From Campylobacter lari (GTDB lineage Bacteria > Campylobacterota > Campylobacteria > Campylobacterales > Campylobacteraceae), in assembly GCF_001017575.1 (NCBI RefSeq), contig NZ_CP011372.1:806001-870000 (forward strand): a stretch of 64,000 bases of DNA, written 5' to 3'. The position numbers were made by a program, and so were the translations under genes. How positions within the stretch are numbered: position 1 is the stretch's first letter; every line of letters begins with the position of its first letter. The notes under the pieces were generated by a model. That model saw only the letters and a list, made by a program, of their open reading frames with translations. It ran no database searches and had not been told where the DNA came from. Of this stretch, positions 36,165 through 45,158 are shown in pieces.

Positions 36165-38735
36165 TTATTTCACTAAATTAGCCGGCAATTCAAAAATATT
36201 TTTAATTAAATGATAAGGAAGTTGCAAGCTTTGCGCAATAAGTTGAGTTTTAAACTCAGGGTTTTCTACTGTTCCGCTTAATTTAATTTGCGTGCTAATT
36301 TGTCTATCTTTGCCTAATATAATTTGATTAATGATAGGAACTTTAGAAATAACTGAACTTGCCGATTTTAACGTTCTAAGCTCTAACAAACCGTCCACTT
36401 GATTATTTCTTAAGTTGATTTTAACTTGACCTAGCACATCTGCACTATCGCCATTAAAATTAAGTGCGTCTATCTCAAAAAGATCTTTTTTACGATTAAA
36501 ACTTATACCAGCATTTTCAACACTAAAGCCTTTTTCATTAAAAGTTGGAGCTTTAAATAAAAGCAAACTAGGTATGGTATCAATAAAGCTTAAAAGCTGT
36601 TGATGGAATTTCAAATCTTTTAAATAAGTATCTTTAAATAAGAACTTACCTTTAAAAAAATCAGTACTATTACCATCTATATAAAGATTAAACTCACCTT
36701 TTTCAAAAACATTTTGACGCATAAAGGTGTTTAGAAAATCATCATCCATTTTTAAAGCTCTAATTTGCATTTGATTTTCTTTAAGCAAAAAATCAAATTT
36801 AGATTCATTTCTATTTGCCCAAGCTTTCACATAATCTTTTTTAATTTTAGCGTCAAATTGATCAAAATCTAAGGTTTTATTAAAATCTTTCAAAATTAAA
36901 TCTATATTTTTCCCGCTAATATTATAAGTTGAATTTTCAAGGGTATCTAAAGTATTTTCCGTATCTTGCTGAGAAATTAACAAATTAATATTATTTAAAG
37001 TAATATTCACATCATCATTATCTTTTTGTGCAAAAACACTACCACTTGCACTAGTTAAATTAAAATCATTACCTTTTATTTTTATGCTAAAACTATCATA
37101 TTCATAAGGATTGTTATCTTTATAGAGTAAAAATGATTCAAAAGTAGTATTATTAATATCTACATTAAAATCTTGGAAATTTAAAGTGTTTAAAGATAAT
37201 TCCCCGCCATGCACTTTATTTTTTTGCATTAATTTAGAATAATTTTTATATTTTGCAAGTTTTTCAACATAAACAGACATACCTTGATCAAAATTTAAAG
37301 TTGTGGTAAATTCTTTATTATATAAACTAATATTTTTATCAAAATCAAGGCTTAAATCAAGAAATTTATTTTCCATTTTTAAACTCTCTTGTGGTAGTTC
37401 TAAGTTTGTTATAAAGGTTTTAAAATCACCTTTTTTTTGCTTCAAATCAACACTTGCATTAAAATCACCATTAATCATACTACTTTGCACACTTGCATTT
37501 TGTATATCTAGCTTATCTTTTTTTAAAGTAACATTTGCTTGAGCTATCTTAAAATCACTTATATTTATATTTGAATTAATAATATTAAAACTACCATTAT
37601 AAGTAGTTTTCTCAGGATGATCAAAAGGAATTTTCAGTGTTAAATCAGTCTTTGTGACACCATTATTTTGTAAAAATGGTAATTTTATATCGTATAAAAG
37701 CAAAATTTTATTAACCCTATAATCAGCTCTAGCATTATCACTTTTAATGCGTATATAAATTCCTGCTTTTTCATTTAGCATATTATCTATGTAAATTTGG
37801 CTTTGAGCTAAATCATAATTATTAAAACGCAATTCATCGTAAATAAAATCAAGTCTTTGTTTTGCAAATTCAAGTCTTACAAAAGGACTTACGATAGGAT
37901 CTATTCCTTTATCTAAAACTACTTTTAAATTATTTACATAACCTTTAGCGTTGATATCATTTAAATAATATCTATGTTTTCCAAAATCTGCAAAACCGGT
38001 TAATTTTTCTATAAAATAAAAATCAGCCTTTACCTTACCACCCACCCAAAGAGCAAGATTAGAAGGTAAATCCACTCCATTTTCTACTAAAATATCAAAA
38101 ATTTGTGAAATGTTATTTGAGCTTATATTTTCTAATTCATAAGCAATCTCTTCTCTTTTGAGTGAAAATTTAACATCACTTCTTAAAAAATCACTATCAA
38201 TTTTACCTTTAAAAGTATAAAATTTTGTCTTAGGATTAATAAGCAGGGAACCAATTACACTAAGATTGTGATCTTTTAAAAGAAAATTATCAATATTAGC
38301 TTGTATATTTTTATCACTAATTTTTAAATTCACTTTTACTAAAAGATTTTTACTATTTACAAAGAATAGATTATTTTTATAAATTAACTCCACAGGATAG
38401 TTATTAACAAAAATTTCATCGATATTGATTTCTTGAAAAAACCAATAAATATATTTTACATCTTTGATAAGCTGCACAGCTTTACTTGCGCTAGTTTCAT
38501 TTTGAGTACTTTGACTTTGAGAATTTACTACGACTTTTTTAGCATTTAAAATGAGTTTTTTATCTAATTTAATATATAATTTCTCCAAATTAATAGAAGA
38601 AAATTCTAATTTTTCTATGTAAATTCCATTTTTGAGGTAAATAAACAAAGCAATGAAAAGTATCATAGGTAATGCTAAAAATTTAAGAATTTTTTTAATA
38701 TGTTGTGATTTGATTTTAATTTTTCTTTTATCCAT
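36165..38735 (-). CDS. AsmA-like (YhdP/TamB-type) membrane-anchored periplasmic protein
   Basis: 856-aa protein with one N-terminal helix (about 16-33, after a Lys-rich start) and a long beta-rich periplasmic part, rich in N, D and K, ending with the AsmA-type C-terminal segment (GQVKINLRNNQVDGLLELRT; VPIINQIILGKD). Proteins of this class form hydrophobic grooves thought to carry phospholipids to the outer membrane. It corresponds in place to Cj0530. Its start lies inside the first 83 bp of the divergent mltG frame, so one of the two starts may be placed too far upstream. Confidence 0.8.
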   Translation of the reverse strand: MDKRKIKIKSQHIKKILKFLALPMILFIALFIYLKNGIYIEKLEFSSINLEKLYIKLDKKLILNAKKVVVNSQSQSTQNETSASKAVQLIKDVKYIYWFFQEINIDEIFVNNYPVELIYKNNLFFVNSKNLLVKVNLKISDKNIQANIDNFLLKDHNLSVIGSLLINPKTKFYTFKGKIDSDFLRSDVKFSLKREEIAYELENISSNNISQIFDILVENGVDLPSNLALWVGGKVKADFYFIEKLTGFADFGKHRYYLNDINAKGYVNNLKVVLDKGIDPIVSPFVRLEFAKQRLDFIYDELRFNNYDLAQSQIYIDNMLNEKAGIYIRIKSDNARADYRVNKILLLYDIKLPFLQNNGVTKTDLTLKIPFDHPEKTTYNGSFNIINSNINISDFKIAQANVTLKKDKLDIQNASVQSSMINGDFNASVDLKQKKGDFKTFITNLELPQESLKMENKFLDLSLDFDKNISLYNKEFTTTLNFDQGMSVYVEKLAKYKNYSKLMQKNKVHGGELSLNTLNFQDFNVDINNTTFESFLLYKDNNPYEYDSFSIKIKGNDFNLTSASGSVFAQKDNDDVNITLNNINLLISQQDTENTLDTLENSTYNISGKNIDLILKDFNKTLDFDQFDAKIKKDYVKAWANRNESKFDFLLKENQMQIRALKMDDDFLNTFMRQNVFEKGEFNLYIDGNSTDFFKGKFLFKDTYLKDLKFHQQLLSFIDTIPSLLLFKAPTFNEKGFSVENAGISFNRKKDLFEIDALNFNGDSADVLGQVKINLRNNQVDGLLELRTLKSASSVISKVPIINQIILGKDRQISTQIKLSGTVENPEFKTQLIAQSLQLPYHLIKNIFELPANLVK

Positions 38736-39606
38736 TTTTTATTATCTACTTTTACCTATAAAAACAAACTCTGTAGTTTTTATACCACAAGGTTCTGTTA
38801 GCAAGATTATAACGCAATTAGATAAAAATAACTATAAAATGAGCAGTATTGATAAATATACTTTATATTTTTTGGGCCATCCGCAATCTGGCTGGATAAA
38901 TATAGGCACAAAAGAATTAAATAGAGTTGAATTTTTACATAAGCTTACCGTTGCTAAAGCAGCGCTTGAAACTATTACTTTAATTCCTGGAGAAACGACT
39001 GAAATTTTCTTTGAAGAATTAGCACCAAAATTAAATTTAAATGCCAAGACTTTAATGCAGGAATTTTACAAACAAAGTCCTTTTAAAGAAGGTATGCTTT
39101 TTCCTGAAACTTATAAAATTCCAAAAGGTATCACAGAAGAGCTTTTGGTAAAATATCTTTTAGCTTATTCTACAAATGAATTTAAAAAACTTTCTTATAA
39201 AATTTTTAGAGAATATAATGAAAAAAAATGGCATGAGTATATCATTATAGCGTCCATTATACAAAAAGAAGCAGCGAGCAATGAAGAAATGCCTATAGTT
39301 TCATCTGTGATTAGAAATCGTTTAAGAAAAGGTATGAAGCTTCAAATGGATGGAACATTAAATTATGGAAAATACTCTCATGAAAAAATTACTCCACAAA
39401 GAATAAGATCAGATAATAGTTCTTATAATACTTATAAATTTAATGGCATACCAAAAGAAGCTGTGTGTAATGTTTCATTTGAAGCTATTAAGGCAGCCAT
39501 TTTTCCTGCTAAAACAGAATATTTATACTTTGTAAGAGATAAAAAAACCAATAAGCATATTTTTACCTCTACTTTAAAAGATCATAATAAGGCAATAAGA
39601 AATTGA
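38653..39606 (+). CDS. mltG: Endolytic murein transglycosylase MltG (YceG)
   Basis: Cuts nascent glycan strands at the inner membrane. One N-terminal helix (about 12-34), a LysM-like region, then the catalytic YceG domain with Glu in IIASIIQKEAASNEEMP and the signature LQMDGTLNYGKY. 317 aa. ATG at 38653 overlaps the divergent AsmA-like gene by 83 bp; a TTG at 38710 would shorten the overlap but cut into the membrane helix. Ends one base before the convergent ftsK stop. Confidence 0.9.
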   Translation: MKSIIGNAKNLRIFLICCDLILIFLLSIFYYLLLPIKTNSVVFIPQGSVSKIITQLDKNNYKMSSIDKYTLYFLGHPQSGWINIGTKELNRVEFLHKLTVAKAALETITLIPGETTEIFFEELAPKLNLNAKTLMQEFYKQSPFKEGMLFPETYKIPKGITEELLVKYLLAYSTNEFKKLSYKIFREYNEKKWHEYIIIASIIQKEAASNEEMPIVSSVIRNRLRKGMKLQMDGTLNYGKYSHEKITPQRIRSDNSSYNTYKFNGIPKEAVCNVSFEAIKAAIFPAKTEYLYFVRDKKTNKHIFTSTLKDHNKAIRN

Positions 39607-42447
39607 TTATAAAATTTCTCTTTGCCCTTTTGCATCAGGTTCACTTAAAACACCTGTTTGTGAAAGTTGTTCTATGATATTTGCTGCGCGGTTGTAACCT
39701 ATTTTTAAGCGTCTTTGCAAATAAGAAATACTAGTTTTTCTATCTTCTAAGATCACAGCCTTTGCCTCTTCATAAAGCTCATCTAAATCCCCATCATCAA
39801 ATTCACTTCTTTTATAAGCTCCATCTTGACTATCATCTTTTAAAAAACTCTCATCATATTCTACTACTTGTTGAGCTTTTAAAAACTCTACAATATTTTC
39901 AATTTCATTTTCACTTGCAAAAGGTGCATGTAAACGCACTAAACCACTCATACCAGGAGGGGTAAATAAACAATCCCCGCGCCCTAGTAAGCTTTCAGCG
40001 CCCATAGAATCTAAAATAACCTTAGAATCTATCTTTTGCCCTACTTTATAAGAAATTCTACTTGGTAAATTTGCTTTTACAACACCAGTAACAACATCTA
40101 CTGAAGGGCGTTGCGTAGCTACAATTAAGTGAATTCCACTTGCTCTTGCCATTTGCGCTAAACGACCTATATAAAACTCTACATCCTTACCCGCAGTCAT
40201 CATTAAATCAGCCAACTCATCAATAATCACTACGATAAATGGTAAGATTTCGCCACCTTGTTCTTTGATTTTTTCATTGTAATTTTCTATATTTTTAGTT
40301 TTTGCTTCAGCCATCAAACGATACCTGCGCTCCATTTCAGCTACCATATTCGATAAAGCATTTACCGCCTTTTTGGGATCAGTAATTACCGGTGTAAGTA
40401 AATGTGGTATATCATTATAAATACTAAATTCAAGCATCTTAGGATCTATCATCATAAGTCTTAAGGTTTTTGGTGAATTTCTATAAAGCAAAGACAAAAG
40501 CATAGAGTTAATTCCCACACTTTTACCACTTCCTGTAGTTCCTGCTATTAAAAGATGGGGAAGTTTTTTAAGATCTGTAATGAAAGGATCGCCTACTATA
40601 TCTTTACCCAAAGCTATGGTTAAAGGTGAGCTAGAATTTTTAAATACCTCACTTTCTAAAATTTCTCTTAAGTAAATCGTATCAATTTTTTCATTTGGTA
40701 CTTCAATCCCTACTACATCTTTACCTGGAATTGGAGCTTGAATTCTTATAGTTTGAGCTTTTAAAGCCATAGCTAAATCATCTTGTAAAGATAAAATTTT
40801 ACTCACTTTGACATCTGCTGCTGGACGAAATTCAAAAGTAGTCACAACAGGACCTGTGTAAGTTCTAACTACATCACCACCTATTTTAAAACGTCTTAAT
40901 TTTTCCAATAAATCATAAATTTTTCTATCAATCTCTTCTTCATTGATTTCACTTTTGCCTTCTTTTGGCATAGTTAAAAAATCTAAAGGTGGTAAAGAAA
41001 AATCTTTTGGTTTTTCAAAATTTCCAAAGTCAAGATCTTTTAATAAAGCTTTATTTTCACTCACTTCATTAGTAATAGAATAGTGTGTTTTATTTTCTAC
41101 TACTTCCGTTATAGGCTCTTGAGTAACTTCAAATGGAACTTTTTCTTCTTTAACTTCATTTTGCATTTCTTCTACTACAAAAGGACTTTCATAATTTTTT
41201 TTACTTCTTAACTCTTCTATACTAACAGGCTTATTAAAATCATCCTCACTAAAATCTAATTCTTTTACTTCATTTTGCGGGATAAAATCCTCATCTTTAA
41301 AATCTTTCACCCCTAAAAAGCTAGTTTTGTTTTGAATTTTTTTAAACTCAGCTTCTTTTTGTGCTTCTATGGCATTTAATTCTTCAATTTTTTTAAAATC
41401 CTCATTAAGCTCTTCTAAAATTTTTTCTTTTTGCAAGGCTTTATACTCTTCTAGCAATTTAGCTTTTTGTAGCATTTGCTCACGCTCTTTAAGCTCTTTG
41501 GCAAATAAGGAATTTTCTTCTATTGTTTCTTCTTTATTTTCATTTAAATCTATATTACGTCTTTTATAGCTTGGTTCATCTAAATTTTTACTTTTTAAGG
41601 TTTGAGTATAAATATCTTCACTTTTGTTTTTGTATTTTAATAAATACTCTTCAGGGGTCATTTCATCTTCCTTTATATTTATTTGACTTGCTTTTTGAGC
41701 AAAACTTGCAATAGGCTCTGAAAGCTCATGAATATAGCTTGAACTTAACTTTTTATCCTCTTCGCTAATTACCACTTCTTCTAATTCTTGGTTTTTTAAA
41801 TCTTCGAGATTGAATTTTTTACTTTCTTGAGCCTCTTGTTTTGGCAACTCTTCTTTCTCAATGAGTTCTTCTTTTTTTTCTTTGATTAAAAGCTCTTGCT
41901 TAAGTTTTTCTTGTTCTTCTTTGGTTTCATTTTCGTATTTATCACCACCAAAAAATCCAAAAATTTTATTTTTAATTAAAGTTTCAAGTTTTAAATAAAA
42001 ATCAAAATCAAGCTCTATTTTAAATACTTCTTTGATAATTTGCGGAAAAGAAATACTAAAAGCAAAAGCTAAAAACAAAATCACTAAGATTAAACTTCCT
42101 ATTTTTCCAAAAAGTCCATCTAAAATCACAAACATAGCAGAAGCTATATAACCTTTATCTTGTAAAAATGCCGAAGCAAAAACAAGCGAAGCAAAAATAC
42201 AAGCAAAAATAGCCACGCTAAATCTACGCTCAATAAGTTCAAAATTATAATCATTTTTATACAAAAGATAATTAAACCAAAAAAAGACAAAAGGATAAAA
42301 TTTAGTCAATGAACCAAATAAAAAATAACTAAGTTTTGCCAAAGAATACCCTATAATACTTACTAAAGCTTGATCAGGTATCAAAGAACTTAAGCAAAAA
42401 TAAAAAATAAAAATATTAAAAATAATAAAAATAGCTTCTTTTTTTAT
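39607..42447 (-). CDS. ftsK: DNA translocase FtsK, non-canonical start likely
   Basis: Septum-bound ATPase that pumps chromosome ends to dif for XerH-type resolution. Motor: Walker A AGTTGSGKSVG, Walker B IVVIIDELADLM. C-terminal gamma winged helix with YLQRRLKIGYNRAA. The central linker is acidic and Glu/Lys-rich. The first ordinary start is TTG 42384 (925 aa), but it has no ribosome site and would drop membrane helix 1. The frame stays open upstream to an ATA at 42447 placed 6 bases after AAAGGA, giving 946 aa and four helices. The ATG at 42452 is out of frame and stops after two codons. Confidence 0.9.
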   Translation of the reverse strand: MKKEAIFIIFNIFIFYFCLSSLIPDQALVSIIGYSLAKLSYFLFGSLTKFYPFVFFWFNYLLYKNDYNFELIERRFSVAIFACIFASLVFASAFLQDKGYIASAMFVILDGLFGKIGSLILVILFLAFAFSISFPQIIKEVFKIELDFDFYLKLETLIKNKIFGFFGGDKYENETKEEQEKLKQELLIKEKKEELIEKEELPKQEAQESKKFNLEDLKNQELEEVVISEEDKKLSSSYIHELSEPIASFAQKASQINIKEDEMTPEEYLLKYKNKSEDIYTQTLKSKNLDEPSYKRRNIDLNENKEETIEENSLFAKELKEREQMLQKAKLLEEYKALQKEKILEELNEDFKKIEELNAIEAQKEAEFKKIQNKTSFLGVKDFKDEDFIPQNEVKELDFSEDDFNKPVSIEELRSKKNYESPFVVEEMQNEVKEEKVPFEVTQEPITEVVENKTHYSITNEVSENKALLKDLDFGNFEKPKDFSLPPLDFLTMPKEGKSEINEEEIDRKIYDLLEKLRRFKIGGDVVRTYTGPVVTTFEFRPAADVKVSKILSLQDDLAMALKAQTIRIQAPIPGKDVVGIEVPNEKIDTIYLREILESEVFKNSSSPLTIALGKDIVGDPFITDLKKLPHLLIAGTTGSGKSVGINSMLLSLLYRNSPKTLRLMMIDPKMLEFSIYNDIPHLLTPVITDPKKAVNALSNMVAEMERRYRLMAEAKTKNIENYNEKIKEQGGEILPFIVVIIDELADLMMTAGKDVEFYIGRLAQMARASGIHLIVATQRPSVDVVTGVVKANLPSRISYKVGQKIDSKVILDSMGAESLLGRGDCLFTPPGMSGLVRLHAPFASENEIENIVEFLKAQQVVEYDESFLKDDSQDGAYKRSEFDDGDLDELYEEAKAVILEDRKTSISYLQRRLKIGYNRAANIIEQLSQTGVLSEPDAKGQREIL

Positions 42448-42488
42448 AACATATCCTTTATAAAGAAAAAAGCTATTATATCAAAAAA

Positions 42489-44723
42489 TTATAAGTAGTT
42501 TAATAAACTAATTTGAGAAATTTTAGAGGTTGCTGAAAGCATAGCTTGATAAGAAACCATAGTTTGCATAAACTGCATATAAGTCTGACCATAATCAGCA
42601 TCAGTTACACCACTTTTTATAGAAGCTACATTGATATTTAAAAAAGTCATTCTTTTATTTGTTTCTTCTATATTATTAGTGTAAGCGCCTATGGTTGTTT
42701 GCATTTTTCTAACATGATCTTGCAAATGATCAATCCTTTCTAATGCTCCTTGCAAACCTGTATTTCTAGGATCACTTCCTTCTGAGTCAGCTCTCATATT
42801 ACCATTTAAAACAGCATCTATCATCTCATCTAAATCTTTAATTAAATCAATATTTGGGTCATCAATAGTTAAAGAGTTATTTGCACTAAATACAAAACCA
42901 GAACCATTGCTTACCTCGCCTGCTGGAGGAAAACCACTGTTTGAATTTGAATCTTTTAAAGTAAGACCTATATTTGTATTAGTTGAAAATTTATCAGTAA
43001 TACTTATACGACCCTTATAATCCATACTAACTTCTACAAAATCTTTAGAATCATTTATATTTTGTTGAATAGTTTGAAAATCACCATTATTTATTGTTCC
43101 GTTTGCATTTGCATTAATTGTAGTAGTTGGAACCTTATCACTTGCAAACATACCTATAATATCATTTAATTGACCATAAGTAATATCCTCAGGTCTTGTT
43201 TGCATACCTACTGAAGTTCCTGTTGCTTCATTATATTGAGAGTGAGTAATAGGAAAACTTATAGTTTTAGTAGGATCATTTGGATCTTGGTAGCTAACTT
43301 TGGAATTTTCTAAGTCAATTTCAACCTTATATTTTTGACCACTTTTAGAAGTAATCTCCATTTCAAGTTTTTGACCCTTCATGTCCCCATTAGCATTTGC
43401 TAAAACTTCACTAAGTTTTGTACTATCAGTAGCATACTCACTAGTGCCTTTAATCACTTGAGAAACATTACCAAAAACAGTATTGCCATCTTTTTCAAAA
43501 GGCACATCAAAATCAGCTCCATTGGTTTTATTACCATTGATATTACTTTTTATAAAATCTGTTTTATGTATATCTACAGTAAATTGTTCACCATTTACCT
43601 CAATAGTAACTGGACTTTTGGTATTATTCAAATCTCCACCATGTGCTGCTTGCATGATACGATTAGTCACTTCATCCATACTAATACCCTCAGCAGCAGC
43701 AGCTTCACTTAAAGCTTTGATTTGTTCCGCATCCTGAAGTTGCGGTGTCATAGCAACTGCATGAAAATCTAAAGAGCTATTACCCTCTTGTAAATTTTTA
43801 ATTTCTATTTGGCCACTATCATTCATAGTTACTTCAACAACTTTATTTGCATCCGTATTACCATATAATTTACCAATATTTTCTAAAACATCGCCTATTT
43901 TATCTTCAGGCCCTACATTAATAGTTGCTTTAAAGCTTGTTCCATCAGGTCTAACACCTTGAATATACATAGATGAGCTTGGAAAAGGTAGTTTGCTATC
44001 TGCATAATCAAAATCTTTATCAGGGTCAAGTCCACCATTTTTCACATAATTTTGACCTATAAGATAAGAAAATTTAGATTCTTCATCTAAATATTTTTTT
44101 TGCTCAGGATTAGAATTAACATCGTATCTACCATCTATCATAGATACATTTGTAGAGATAATCTTACTAATATTTGAATCAGGTTTAAAAAATAAATCCC
44201 AACCAGGTATGTTATAAGGAATTTGAGTTCCAGCACCACTTACTACGAAAATATTATCTTTGTTACCAGTATAATTTCCATATTTATCAAAAGGTTTTGT
44301 AGCTGTATTAGATCCTGCAAATAAATATTGCCCATTAATACTAGTATTTGCAATATTTACAATAGAATCTCTTACAAGTTTAAGCTCTTTTGCAATAGCT
44401 TCTCTTGAAGTTTGAGAATTTCCATCACTAGAAGCTTTTACTAAAAGTGTTTTAAATTTTTCCAAAAGCTCGGTAATGTTTTTTAAAGCTGTATCTGTAT
44501 TTTTTGCCATTTCTTGCGCTGCTTGCGTTCCTTGAATAATCTGACCTATATTTGCCATCTCATATTCCAATCTTGAACCATTAATATAAATATTAGCATT
44601 TTCCCAAGAGTGCTGTATAAGCTGACCTGTTTGCAATTGCAAATTATATTTATTAAGTAAAGACTGACCATCCGTGTAATTTTGTATAGAAGTGTAGTAG
44701 TTATACTGGTTACTGATTCTCAT
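42489..44723 (-). CDS. flgL: Flagellar hook-filament junction protein FlgL
   Basis: Forms the HAP3 junction between hook and filament. The N-terminal part (RISNQYNYYTSIQNY..) and C-terminal helices (VASIKSGVTDADYGQTYMQF, ending SKISQISLLNYL) are flagellin-like coiled-coil ends; the 500-residue middle is a surface domain. 744 aa is long for FlgL but, as I recall, usual for Campylobacter (C. jejuni FlaD/FlgL, Cj0887c). ATG at 44723 is chosen over TTG 44738 because GGAG lies 8 bp before it. A sigma-54 promoter lies upstream, and ftsK follows 41 bp after. Confidence 0.92.
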   Translation of the reverse strand: MRISNQYNYYTSIQNYTDGQSLLNKYNLQLQTGQLIQHSWENANIYINGSRLEYEMANIGQIIQGTQAAQEMAKNTDTALKNITELLEKFKTLLVKASSDGNSQTSREAIAKELKLVRDSIVNIANTSINGQYLFAGSNTATKPFDKYGNYTGNKDNIFVVSGAGTQIPYNIPGWDLFFKPDSNISKIISTNVSMIDGRYDVNSNPEQKKYLDEESKFSYLIGQNYVKNGGLDPDKDFDYADSKLPFPSSSMYIQGVRPDGTSFKATINVGPEDKIGDVLENIGKLYGNTDANKVVEVTMNDSGQIEIKNLQEGNSSLDFHAVAMTPQLQDAEQIKALSEAAAAEGISMDEVTNRIMQAAHGGDLNNTKSPVTIEVNGEQFTVDIHKTDFIKSNINGNKTNGADFDVPFEKDGNTVFGNVSQVIKGTSEYATDSTKLSEVLANANGDMKGQKLEMEITSKSGQKYKVEIDLENSKVSYQDPNDPTKTISFPITHSQYNEATGTSVGMQTRPEDITYGQLNDIIGMFASDKVPTTTINANANGTINNGDFQTIQQNINDSKDFVEVSMDYKGRISITDKFSTNTNIGLTLKDSNSNSGFPPAGEVSNGSGFVFSANNSLTIDDPNIDLIKDLDEMIDAVLNGNMRADSEGSDPRNTGLQGALERIDHLQDHVRKMQTTIGAYTNNIEETNKRMTFLNINVASIKSGVTDADYGQTYMQFMQTMVSYQAMLSATSKISQISLLNYL

Positions 44724-44757
44724 TATTTTGCTCCGCAAATAAATTTTTTAATTATTT

Positions 44758-44777
44758 GCAAGCAAAAAAAGTTCCAA
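44758..44777 (-). promoter_or_regulatory. Sigma-54 promoter of flgL
   Basis: On the minus strand TTGGAAC, five T, then TTGCTT gives GG and GC exactly 10 bases apart, the RpoN -24/-12 spacing. It lies 35-55 bp before the flgL start. Flagellar rod and hook genes in Campylobacter use RpoN with FlgR, so this fits. Confidence 0.8.
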
Positions 44778-44837
44778 TTTTAAAGATATTTTAATTTACT
44801 ATATAAATATTTTTATATTGCTTTAATTTTTTTTTAG

Positions 44838-44843
44838 TATAAT
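44838..44843 (+). promoter_or_regulatory. -10 box of tRNA-Leu
   Basis: TATAAT 36 bp before the tRNA gene, after a T-rich stretch as is usual for sigma-70 promoters of this genus. Confidence 0.6.
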
Positions 44844-44879
44844 TTCACATTCTATATTTTTAATTTAAAATCTTAAAAA

Positions 44880-44966
44880 GCCCGAGTGGTGAAACTGGTA
44901 GACGCGCCAGACTCAAAATCTGGTAAGGGCAACCTTGTGTCGGTTCGAGTCCGACCTCGGGCACCA
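44880..44966 (+). tRNA. tRNA-Leu (anticodon CAA)
   Basis: Cloverleaf: acceptor GCCCGAG pairs with CTCGGGC, D-arm region GGTGAAACTGGTAGAC, anticodon stem CCAGA / TCTGG with loop CTCAAAA (anticodon CAA, reads UUG), a long variable arm (class II, as in Leu), T-arm GTCGG TTCGAGT CCGAC, discriminator A and encoded CCA. An integrase gene begins 192 bp downstream, so this is the probable attachment site of the accessory element. Confidence 0.97.
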
Positions 44967-45092
44967 TTTGTTTTTTACTCCCAAGTGTTATTTTTCAATA
45001 AATTATCTTTAAAATCCTATATTTAAGGGATTATATAAACATTCTTTTTTATTCTATTTTGTTATTTTTTGTGTTAAAATATTGCAAAAAAA

Positions 45093-45133
45093 GTGGGTTA
45101 CTTTTAAAAAAGTGGGCTACTAAATGGGTTACT
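45093..45133 (+). repeat. Three direct repeats GTGGGYTACT before the integrase
   Basis: GTGGGTTACT at 45093, GTGGGCTACT at 45112 and ATGGGTTACT at 45124, each flanked by A- or T-runs, 26 bp before the integrase start. Spacing is 19 and 12 bp. The placement suits integrase arm-type or excisionase binding sites. Confidence 0.6.
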
Positions 45134-45158
45134 TTTTACAATAATACAAAGAATAAAA

